Of a stretch of DNA of 53,323 nucleotides, positions 47,308 to 53,323 are shown one piece after another. Numbering within the stretch: the stretch's first letter is position 1; every line of letters starts with the position of its first letter. The position numbers and the translations under genes were made by a program. A model generated the notes under the pieces. It was given only the letters and a program-made list of their open reading frames with translations, did no database searches and was not told the DNA's origin. The DNA is from Oscillospiraceae bacterium (GTDB lineage: Bacteria > Bacillota > Clostridia > Oscillospirales > Acutalibacteraceae), in NCBI GenBank assembly GCA_902780565.1, contig CACZGD010000025.1:1-53323 (forward strand), in the 5' to 3' direction.

Positions 47308-49080
47308 ATGAAACAGGAAATCACCGCCCTGCGGCAGGCGATGCTTGCGGCGGGCGTGGACGCTTATATCATCCCCACGGAGGACTTTCACGGGTCGGAG
47401 TACGTGGGCGACTATTTCAAATGCAGAAGCTACGTTTCGGGCTTCACGGGCTCGGCGGGCACGCTGGTCGTGACGGCTTCGGACGCCCTTTTGTGGACGG
47501 ACGGGCGCTACTTTTTGCAGGCGGCGGACCAGCTTGCCGGGACCGGGATCACGCTGATGAAGATGCGCGAGCCGGGTGTGCCCACGATCGAAGCGTGGCT
47601 GGGGGATCACCTGACTGCCGGGCAGACGCTGGGGTTTGACGGGCGCACCATGACCGCGTTTGCGGGCAGACGGTACGTCAAGGCCGCCGAAAAGCAGGGC
47701 GCAGCCGTACGCTTCGACCGCGATCTGGTCGGCGAGATCTGGGAAAACCGCCCCGCAAGGTCCATGAAGGAGGTCTGGGCGCTTGACGACGCCTGCACCG
47801 GCAGGACCCGGCGCGAGAAGCTTTCTGACCTGAAGGCCGCCGTGAAGGAGGCGGGCGCCGACGCGCACGTGCTGGCGGACCTGTCCGATATCGCGTGGCT
47901 CATGAACCTGCGCGGGAACGACGTGCTCTGCTCCCCGGTGTTTCTGAGCTTCTTCCTGCTGGACGGGGAGAACGCCTATCTTTATATCGACGCCGAAAAG
48001 GTCCCGGACCCGATCCGGGCGTCCCTGGCGGCGGACGGCGTGGCGCTGCGCCCGTATGAGAATATTTTCGCGGACGTTGCGGCGCTGGACGGTTCCCGCC
48101 GCGTGCTGCTGAACCCCGCCACGGTCAGCTATGCCCTGATCGGCGGCGTGAAGGGGGAGACGGTGGAAAAGAGCAACCCCACCGAGCTGCCGAAGGCCAT
48201 GAAGAACGAAACGGAGCAGAAAAACGCGAAAGCCGCCCACGTGAAGGACGGCGCGGCGCTGGTGCGCTTCCTGATCTGGCTCAAGTCCCACGTCGGCAAG
48301 GAAGCGATCACCGAGATCTCGGCGGCGGAGAAGCTCGAAAGCTTCCGCAAGGCGCAGCCGGGGTATCTGGAGCCCAGCTTCGAGCCGATCTTCGGCTACG
48401 GTCCCCACGGCGCCATCGTCCACTACTCCGCCACGCCCGAAACGGACGCGCCCCTGCGCCCGGAGGGTCTGCTGCTGTTCGATACCGGCTCGCAGTTTTT
48501 GGAGGGCACTACGGACGTGACCCGCACCGTGGCGCTGGGTCCGGTGACGGACGAAATGAAGCGCGACTTCACCATGGTCCTGCGCGGGCACCTGAGGCTG
48601 CTGGCGGCCCGCTTCAAAAAGGGCTGCTCCGGCGTGAGTCTGGACGTGCTGGCGCGTTCGCCCCTGTGGGAGCGCGGGCTCGATTATAACCACGGCACCG
48701 GGCACGGCGTCGGCGCGCTGCTGAACGTCCACGAGGGGCCGCAGCGCATCCATTATCAGGCGTTCTCCGCCCCGCAGACGCTGGAGCCGGGCATGATCAC
48801 CTCCGACGAGCCGGGCTTCTACCTCGAGGGGCAGTACGGCATCCGTCACGAAAGCCTGCTGCTGTGCGTCAAGGACGCCGAAAACGAATACGGGACCTTC
48901 TATCGCTTCGAGCCCCTGACCATGTGTCCCTTCGACCTCGACGCGATCCTGCCGGAGGAGATGACCGAAGAGGAAAGAGCCGTCCTCAACGCCTATCACA
49001 AGACCGTCCGCGAGACCCTGTCGCCCGTGCTGGACGAGGACGAGCGGCGCTGGCTGGACGCGGCCACGCGGGCAATTTAA
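47308..49080 (+). CDS. pepP: Xaa-Pro aminopeptidase (M24B, aminopeptidase P family)
   Basis: 590 residues, the long three-domain form. Two creatinase-like N-terminal domains (about 1-300) precede a pita-bread catalytic domain (about 310-590) with the metal ligands D-T-G-S-Q, D-V-T-R-T, H-G-T-G-H-G-V-G, D-E-P-G-F-Y and R-H-E-S. It removes an N-terminal residue before proline using two Mn or Zn ions, in the cytosol. GAAGGAT site before the ATG. Single-gene unit. Confidence 0.92.
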   Translation: MKQEITALRQAMLAAGVDAYIIPTEDFHGSEYVGDYFKCRSYVSGFTGSAGTLVVTASDALLWTDGRYFLQAADQLAGTGITLMKMREPGVPTIEAWLGDHLTAGQTLGFDGRTMTAFAGRRYVKAAEKQGAAVRFDRDLVGEIWENRPARSMKEVWALDDACTGRTRREKLSDLKAAVKEAGADAHVLADLSDIAWLMNLRGNDVLCSPVFLSFFLLDGENAYLYIDAEKVPDPIRASLAADGVALRPYENIFADVAALDGSRRVLLNPATVSYALIGGVKGETVEKSNPTELPKAMKNETEQKNAKAAHVKDGAALVRFLIWLKSHVGKEAITEISAAEKLESFRKAQPGYLEPSFEPIFGYGPHGAIVHYSATPETDAPLRPEGLLLFDTGSQFLEGTTDVTRTVALGPVTDEMKRDFTMVLRGHLRLLAARFKKGCSGVSLDVLARSPLWERGLDYNHGTGHGVGALLNVHEGPQRIHYQAFSAPQTLEPGMITSDEPGFYLEGQYGIRHESLLLCVKDAENEYGTFYRFEPLTMCPFDLDAILPEEMTEEERAVLNAYHKTVRETLSPVLDEDERRWLDAATRAI

Positions 49081-49179
49081 TCCCGGGAGGCGCACGGGTG
49101 CGCGGGAAAAAATAAGAAATAAAAAAGAAAAAAGAAAAGTTTCGGTTGCGGCCCGGCCGCGATTGAAAATGTTTTTGAC

Positions 49180-49205
49180 AACGGGAGGCTTCGGCGTCCC
49201 GTTTT
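49180..49205 (+). terminator. Intrinsic terminator of the aminopeptidase gene
   Basis: 7-bp stem AACGGGA (49180-49186 with 49197-49203), 10-base loop, TTTC and further T-rich DNA. Confidence 0.65.
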
Positions 49206-49254
49206 TCTTTTTTATTTCATTTCTTCTCCCCCTGCCTCTTCTCCAAAAAGCCAC

Positions 49255-49283
49255 TTTACAACCCCCTCCCTTTGTGCTAAACT
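49255..49283 (+). promoter_or_regulatory. Sigma-A promoter of the PHP-domain gene
   Basis: TTTACA (49255-49260), 17-bp spacer, TAAACT (49278-49283). Confidence 0.65.
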
Positions 49284-49315
49284 GAAATCATACAATCCGG
49301 GAAAGGGGTATTTCC

Positions 49316-50845
49316 ATGAAAAAATCGCTTTGCCTGCTTCTGAGCCTGCTCCTGACCGTTTCGGTCCTTCTGCCCGCGGGGTCGGCGTGGGGGGCGCCGC
49401 GTTACGCGATCACGAACCCGTACGCGGGGATCGACTGGGCGACGGTCCGGCAGTATAAGACCGCGCTGCACTCGCACACGAACGCCAGCGACGGCGACCA
49501 CACCCTGTATCAGAGCCTCGAGCGCCACTACCGGACCGGCTACGATATCGTGGCGGTCACGGACCACGGCGTGGTGGACGAGGGCTGGAACGACGGCGCG
49601 AAGCAGAACGTGATCAAGACCCTTTTGACCGTGTTCGGCAGAAGCGAGGGGGACCTTGAATACCTCGGCGCGACCGGCGCGTTTTCGGACGGCACGCCCT
49701 ATCGCTACGTGAACACCGTGAGCGGGGACGATTACCTGCACGCGGGGGAGCGCGTGATCCTGCGTCTGCCCTACGGGGTGGAGAACAACGCGGTCTCCGT
49801 CAACGCGCACGTGAACTCCTGGTTCGTCAATTCCACGGATAACTCCGTGACCACCTATGCGGACGCCGTGCGCCGCGTGGAGCGCCTCGGCGGGCTTTCG
49901 GTCATCAACCACCCGGGCGAATACACCAAGGCGCGCTACGAGCTCTCCTCCGCCGACGCCTATAACGACGAAAACCCCGCCTACGCGTATTATATCAACA
50001 AATACGCCGCCCTGCTGGACAAATATCCCTCCTGCCTCGGGATCGACGTGAACTCCAAGGGCGACAACCGCACCCGCTTCGACCGCGTGCTGTGGGACCG
50101 TCTGCTGACCCGCTTCGCGGCGAACGGCAAAAACGTATACGCCATCGCGTCCTCGGACGCGCATCAGCTCGATAAGATCGACACGGGCTTCACCCTGCTG
50201 CTGGCGTCTTCTCTCTCCTCCCCCGCCGCCAGAAAGGCGATGGAAAGCGGGCAGTTCTTCGCCGCCTCCCACTGCATCGGGAACCCGGAGGAGCTGGCGG
50301 AATACGCCGCGGGGCTTGCCGCCTTCTGCGGGGAGAACGACCCCACCCTGCTGCGCGTGAACGCGGCGCTGGCTGCCATGCGCGAGCGCATCGCCGGGAT
50401 CAACAGCGGCAAATACGGCAGGAACGACGCGATCGGCGCGGAATATACCGTGCTGGACGGGCAGGGCTTCACGACCGTGGATTCCTTCCCCGCGATCACC
50501 GCGATCGAAACGGACGACGGGGCGGGGCGCATTACGATCCGCACCGAAAACGCAAAGCTCGTGCGCTTCGTCTCGGACGGGAAGACCGTCTGCATGCTGC
50601 CGGCGGGCGAGGCGGTCCTGCAATTGGATGATTATGCAGATCTGCTCGGCGACTACGTGCGCGCCGAGGTGCTGGGCGACGGCGGCGTTCTCTATACGCA
50701 GGCCTTCCTGCTGGGCGCCGCCGACAATGCCGGGACCTCCGGCATTACAAAAGGAATCCGCGAGCTCGGCTTCTTTGACTTCCTGCTGGCGGAGATCAAC
50801 CGCTGGCTGTCCGTGCTCAAACGCTTTTTCGGGTCTTTGTTTTAA
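49316..50845 (+). CDS. Secreted PHP-domain metal-dependent phosphoesterase with aromatic C-terminal tail
   Basis: 509 residues with a Sec signal peptide (about 1-27, A-W-G-A). The PHP domain shows H-S-H-T-N-A-S-D-G, V-T-D-H-G, I-N-H-P-G-E and S-S-D-A-H-Q, the metal-binding set of this hydrolase family. A helical insert (about 290-350) and a C-terminal beta-rich region (about 365-470) follow. The end E-I-N-R-W-L-S-V-L-K-R-F-F-G-S-L-F is an amphipathic aromatic tail like those of two other secreted proteins in this window. Substrate unknown, probably a phosphoester outside the cell. Confidence 0.88.
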   Translation: MKKSLCLLLSLLLTVSVLLPAGSAWGAPRYAITNPYAGIDWATVRQYKTALHSHTNASDGDHTLYQSLERHYRTGYDIVAVTDHGVVDEGWNDGAKQNVIKTLLTVFGRSEGDLEYLGATGAFSDGTPYRYVNTVSGDDYLHAGERVILRLPYGVENNAVSVNAHVNSWFVNSTDNSVTTYADAVRRVERLGGLSVINHPGEYTKARYELSSADAYNDENPAYAYYINKYAALLDKYPSCLGIDVNSKGDNRTRFDRVLWDRLLTRFAANGKNVYAIASSDAHQLDKIDTGFTLLLASSLSSPAARKAMESGQFFAASHCIGNPEELAEYAAGLAAFCGENDPTLLRVNAALAAMRERIAGINSGKYGRNDAIGAEYTVLDGQGFTTVDSFPAITAIETDDGAGRITIRTENAKLVRFVSDGKTVCMLPAGEAVLQLDDYADLLGDYVRAEVLGDGGVLYTQAFLLGAADNAGTSGITKGIRELGFFDFLLAEINRWLSVLKRFFGSLF

Positions 50846-50906
50846 TGAAACCCGACATATATCATGAAATTTTATTGATTTTTGTTAAAATTACTCAGAA
50901 TTCCTA

Positions 50907-50935
50907 TTGACAAATCAAAAAAAATTGTTTACAAT
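50907..50935 (+). promoter_or_regulatory. Sigma-A promoter of the sigma-factor / zinc-ribbon genes
   Basis: Consensus TTGACA (50907-50912), 17-bp spacer, TACAAT (50930-50935), in a strikingly AT-rich stretch. Confidence 0.8.
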
Positions 50936-50969
50936 CTAAATTGTTTTACTTTATTTTCGAGGGTGAACT

Positions 50970-51587
50970 ATGACAATTGCAGCCGACGGTCTCCGTTTTG
51001 ACAAAGAGGACGATTCTTTGTTGATTTCAGCCGTCAAGCAGGGGAGCCCCGGCGCGGCGGACGCGCTGATCCGCCGTTACCAGACCGAAGTCGGGCGCAT
51101 TGCCGCCGCCTTCGCCGCGTCCCCCGAGGACGCCGAGGACCTGACGCAGGAGGGGCTTTTGGCGCTGCTCTCCGCCGCAAAGGGATTCGACCCCAAAAAG
51201 GGCGTGCCCTTTTCCGCCTTCGCGGGTGTGTGCGTGGCAAACCGTCTGCGGTCCGTCAAGCGCCGCGCCAAAACGCAGAAGGAGGCCGGAAATTACGGTT
51301 TCGTCCCGCTCGATTCGCTTGAAATGCCGGGCGGCGTGGACCCTGTGTCGGAGCTGGAGTCGGACGAGGGCAGCAACGCCATCTTCCTGCTCACCGAAAC
51401 CGTGCTCTCGCCCCTCGAAAAAAACGTGTTCTATAAGCGCCTTGCGGGGCTTTCGGCGGAAGAAACCGGAAAAAGCCTCGGCGTTTCCAGAAAGGCGGCG
51501 GAGAATGCCTATTCCCGCGCCAAAGCAAAACTCAAAGCAGCCCTGTCCACCCAAGATCTTAACAGTCTGCCGACTGAAAAGATATAA
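50970..51587 (+). CDS. Sigma-70 family factor (SigH-like)
   Basis: 205 residues. Region 2 (about 25-95: A-E-D-L-T-Q-E-G-L-L-A-L-L-S-A-A-K-G-F-D, then F-S-A-F-A-G-V-C-V) and region 4 (about 145-190: L-S-P-L-E-K-N-V-F, then G-L-S-A-E-E-T-G-K-S-L-G-V-S-R-K-A-A-E-N-A-Y) resemble SigH/Spo0H rather than classic ECF factors. The A-E-D-L-T-Q-E-G signature and the length agree. The ATG follows GAGGGTGA. Sporulation or stress role possible but unproved here. Confidence 0.85.
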   Translation: MTIAADGLRFDKEDDSLLISAVKQGSPGAADALIRRYQTEVGRIAAAFAASPEDAEDLTQEGLLALLSAAKGFDPKKGVPFSAFAGVCVANRLRSVKRRAKTQKEAGNYGFVPLDSLEMPGGVDPVSELESDEGSNAIFLLTETVLSPLEKNVFYKRLAGLSAEETGKSLGVSRKAAENAYSRAKAKLKAALSTQDLNSLPTEKI

Positions 51588-51622
51588 CCCACCCGTAAAA
51601 AATTAACAGCGAGGTAAAAACA

Positions 51623-51895
51623 ATGTACGAAGACAAAACACTTATTTGCAAGGAATGCGGAAAAGAATTCGTATTCACCGCAGGCGAGCAGGAGTTCTAC
51701 GCCGAGAAGGGCTTTGAAAACGAGCCCCAGCGCTGCAAGGAATGCCGTACCGCCCGCAAGCAAGCTGCAAAGGGTGAAAGAGAGTACTTTGTGACTGTGT
51801 GCAGTCAGTGCGGAAAAGAAGCCAGAGTACCCTTCAAGCCGCGTGAGGACCGTGCCGTTCTCTGCAGCGAATGCTTTGCCAAGTCAAGAGCTTGA
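51623..51895 (+). CDS. Zinc-ribbon domain protein (zf_Tbcl type)
   Basis: 90 residues with two zinc ribbons: C-K-E-C-G-K-E-F ... C-K-E-C and C-S-Q-C-G-K-E-A ... C-S-E-C. This small protein is widespread in Clostridia and predicted to bind zinc and nucleic acid; no function is proved. GAGGT stands before the ATG. Base use is less GC-rich than the rest of the window. It probably shares the transcript of the sigma-factor gene (35 bp upstream). Confidence 0.85.
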   Translation: MYEDKTLICKECGKEFVFTAGEQEFYAEKGFENEPQRCKECRTARKQAAKGEREYFVTVCSQCGKEARVPFKPREDRAVLCSECFAKSRA

Positions 51896-51960
51896 ACCGA
51901 ACAGCAAATATCCTCAGCAAATACCCTTTACGGTAACAATATATTGATTTGACGAAAAAG

Positions 51961-51982
51961 GCCCCCGGAAGGGGGCTTTTTT
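51961..51982 (+). terminator. Intrinsic terminator after the zinc-ribbon gene
   Basis: 6-bp stem GCCCCC (51961-51966 with 51971-51976), GGAA loop, T6. Confidence 0.8.
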
Positions 51983-52013
51983 ACGCCCGACCGGGGAGAT
52001 CAGGACCCGGGCG

Positions 52014-52132
52014 CCAGGGGCCAGGGACCAGGGACCAGGGGCCAGGGGCCAGAGGCCAGGGACCAGAAGCCAGGGGCCAGGGACCAGGGACCAGGGACCA
52101 GGGACCAGGGACCAGAGGCCAGAGGTCAGGGG
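52014..52132. repeat. 17-copy heptamer tandem array
   Basis: 17 contiguous 7-bp units, mostly CCAGGGA, CCAGGGG and CCAGAGG, with five CCAGGGA in a row near the end. Clean period of seven for 119 bp. Confidence 0.9.
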
Positions 52133-52167
52133 GCGTTACCGGGAACGGGACCGGGCGGTGGTTATAT

Positions 52168-52544
52168 CGGTAGTACGGCTGCCCACAGCCGTTTTTGTGC
52201 CTTGCTGCGGGAGGGTGTCGTCCCGGCGGAATCGGGCAGTGGATGACGGACCATGTGAATATCCGGGATGATGCCCTCCCCGGCAAGGGGCAACCGACGG
52301 ACATGGTACCGGCGTTGCAGGACGTCCGGGCGACGAACCGGGTATATTATCGATACAATGTTATTATTTGGTGATTCGTCGAATCGCCGGATTCGATCGT
52401 ATGTACCGCATTCCGCGTTCTTCCCCTTGCCGGGGAGGGAATCATCCCGGAATGAGCGTAATTCGTATTCCGACACCTGACCCCGCCGGGATTCATCCCT
52501 CCGCCGTCAAGGCAAATCAACGGCTGTGGGCAGCCGTACTACCG
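52168..52544. repeat. Large fold-back element with perfect 26-bp terminal inverted repeats
   Basis: 52168-52193 and 52519-52544 are exact reverse complements over 26 bases, and each contains a smaller hairpin (ACGGCTG...CAGCCGT). The arms stay similar further inward (left arm to about 52300, right arm from about 52428), including GGGATGAT followed by CCCTCCCCGGCAAG in both when read in the same sense. A third, shorter relative lies at 52618-52645 (AACGGCACTGAGGTGCCGTG then CTACCGGG). No transposase is inside. Confidence 0.75.
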
Positions 52545-52678
52545 GCGGTTTTTCACCCGGCTCCGTTTCCGGTACCGGGTTCAGACCGGCAGGCTTCGGA
52601 AAAATAACAATGTCACGAACGGCACTGAGGTGCCGTGCTACCGGGATTTTGTACCCCTGGTCCCTGACCTCTGGCTTC

Positions 52679-52699
52679 CCCTCGGCCCTCGGCCCTCGG
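52679..52699. repeat. Short CCCTCGG heptamer run
   Basis: Three CCCTCGG units in tandem; the same unit type is attached to the 46-bp repeats at 21.4 and 47.1 kb. Confidence 0.75.
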
Positions 52700-52848
52700 C
52701 CCTTTGTACATATTCCACAAAAATCCACCGAAAATTTCCCAAACTTTTTCTTATTCTTGTCGTCAAAGGGCAGAAATAAATCGAAAAATCTGATATGATC
52801 CTCCTGTCGTGGAACAAATGTTCCAATTCTATGACGGGAGGTTTTTTT

Positions 52849-53316
52849 ATGACCGACAAACAGGCGGCTGCCGCCGCCGTGCTGCTGATGGCGGATACGC
52901 TGGCAAGCAAGTTCGTGTTCGGGGACGTCGACCACCTGCTGCAGCCCGGGGACCTGCTGCCCTATTTGAAAAAAGAAGCCGACCTCGACCCCGAGGCCGA
53001 CGTGCTGGAGGCCGTGTTCGCGGCGCTGGCGGGCAACCCCGGCAAAATCAAGGGCTTCGACGGCAGCGACTACGAAAAGGAAACGTGGGGGAAACTCATG
53101 CCCAAAGAGCCGTTGGACGGGGAGAAGCAGTACGTCGCCATCATCGGCGCCGTGTTCGACAGGCTGGTCCGCGACGCCGGGGGCGATCCCACGGCGGTGT
53201 TACGATATGCCGACCGGAAGGGGATGGTGAAGAGGGAAAGTGAAAGGCGGCTGCGGAGATCGGTCAGGATCGGAAAAATCAGAACACAATGCGTTGTGAT
53301 TCAAATAGAAGAATAA
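52849..53316 (+). CDS. Short protein resembling the C-terminus of DUF927-type helicase/primase
   Basis: 155 residues starting at the ATG at 52849 with GGGAGG in front. T-D-K-Q-A-A-A-A-A-V-L-L-M-A-D at the start and the ending L-R-Y-A-D-R-K-G-M-V, then R-R-S-V-R-I-G-K-I-R-T-Q-C-V resemble the last part of DUF927 proteins, which belong to phages and integrative elements. The helicase core is missing, so this is a remnant or a free-standing C-domain. It lies next to the repeat-rich region. The resemblance is from memory and needs a profile search. Stop is TAA at 53314-53316, 7 bases before the window ends. Confidence 0.55.
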   Translation: MTDKQAAAAAVLLMADTLASKFVFGDVDHLLQPGDLLPYLKKEADLDPEADVLEAVFAALAGNPGKIKGFDGSDYEKETWGKLMPKEPLDGEKQYVAIIGAVFDRLVRDAGGDPTAVLRYADRKGMVKRESERRLRRSVRIGKIRTQCVVIQIEE

Positions 53317-53323
53317 AGTGTCA

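Larger units (their letters stand above)
51983..52840. other. Gene-free stretch with heptamer array and fold-back element
   Basis: About 860 bases without a credible gene; open frames here are repeat translations or unsupported. It carries the 17-unit heptamer array (52014-52132), a large imperfect inverted repeat (about 52165-52545) and a short run of CCCTCGG units (52679-52699). The AT-rich end (about 52700-52800) leads to the next gene. Confidence 0.75.

Noticed and set aside
51949..52173. Open frame translating the heptamer array (G-P-G-T-R-D-Q repeats)
   Set aside because: Product of period-7 DNA; no ribosome site and it starts inside a terminator.
52168..52544. Insertion sequence
   Set aside because: Inverted ends are clear but no transposase frame lies between them; kept only as a repeat element.

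Overview
The window is a G+C-rich chromosomal segment of a strictly anaerobic, low-oxygen-adapted Firmicute, most likely a gut member of the class Clostridia (Oscillospirales-like; this is inference from gene content and style, not a measured placement). Pointers are a PerR / rubrerythrin / superoxide-reductase operon, a DUF4250 gene, a CD1871A-type CXXC micro-protein between a TlpA-like lipoprotein and a polyferredoxin, Clostridia-type zinc-ribbon proteins, a dockerin protein, AGGAGG ribosome binding sites and very regular sigma-A promoters (most with 17-bp spacers). No rRNA, tRNA, CRISPR array or intact insertion sequence was seen.

Layout. 1-6533 (minus): three membrane proteins built as N-terminal zinc ribbon, one TM helix and an outside sensor/binding domain, followed by a beta-lactamase-fold lipoprotein cut by the window edge. 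6700-8413 (plus): PfkB sugar kinase, DUF4250, small membrane protein. 8480-11947 (minus): XRE-family membrane regulator, duplicated-domain membrane protein, and a Ser/Thr kinase translationally coupled to an HTH-like protein. 12148-13737 (plus): secreted Vps62-like protein and an orphan minimal nucleotidyltransferase. 13786-15727 (minus): perR-rbr-dfx-LMW-PTP oxidative-stress operon with a perfect PerR box. 15985-16854: E2-like acyltransferase with no usual start codon. 16963-18700 (minus): TlpA-like / CXXC micro-protein / polyferredoxin module. 18806-21153 (minus): ECF sigma/anti-sigma pair and an HdeD-like membrane protein. 21526-29138 (plus): FAD saturase-like enzyme with ferredoxin reductase, two paralogous lipoproteins, and a PstS-like lipoprotein. 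29230-34193 (minus): a four-gene operon with a GH127-like glycosidase, FAD oxidoreductase, phosphoesterase and TIM-barrel isomerase. 34510-35739: secreted phosphoesterase. 35804-37894 (minus): LytTR regulator and GHKL kinase. 38226-43026 (plus): a giant leucine-rich surface protein split by a 22-bp tandem duplication. 43251-45948 (minus): two small membrane proteins and a dockerin protein. 46092-51895 (plus): AEC transporter, Xaa-Pro aminopeptidase, secreted PHP-domain protein, sigma factor and zinc-ribbon protein. 51896-52848 is a gene-free stretch with a heptamer array and a large inverted repeat; 52849-53316 is a DUF927-like C-terminal fragment.

How the parts fit. Much of the window is cell-envelope and signalling machinery: lipoproteins, signal-peptide phosphoesterases, CXXC-repeat surface proteins and several sensory modules (kinase/HTH, sigma/anti-sigma, LytTR/GHKL, XRE-TM). 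Redox defence (PerR regulon) sits beside a likely transmembrane thiol-redox module. Most interesting to a second reader: the tandem-duplication frameshift in the surface protein, the 21-bp LytTR-like repeat array next to the regulator's own promoter, a shared amphipathic aromatic C-terminal tail on three secreted proteins, the fold-back element near 52.2-52.5 kb with heptamer arrays, and terminators fused to the next gene's promoter at three places.
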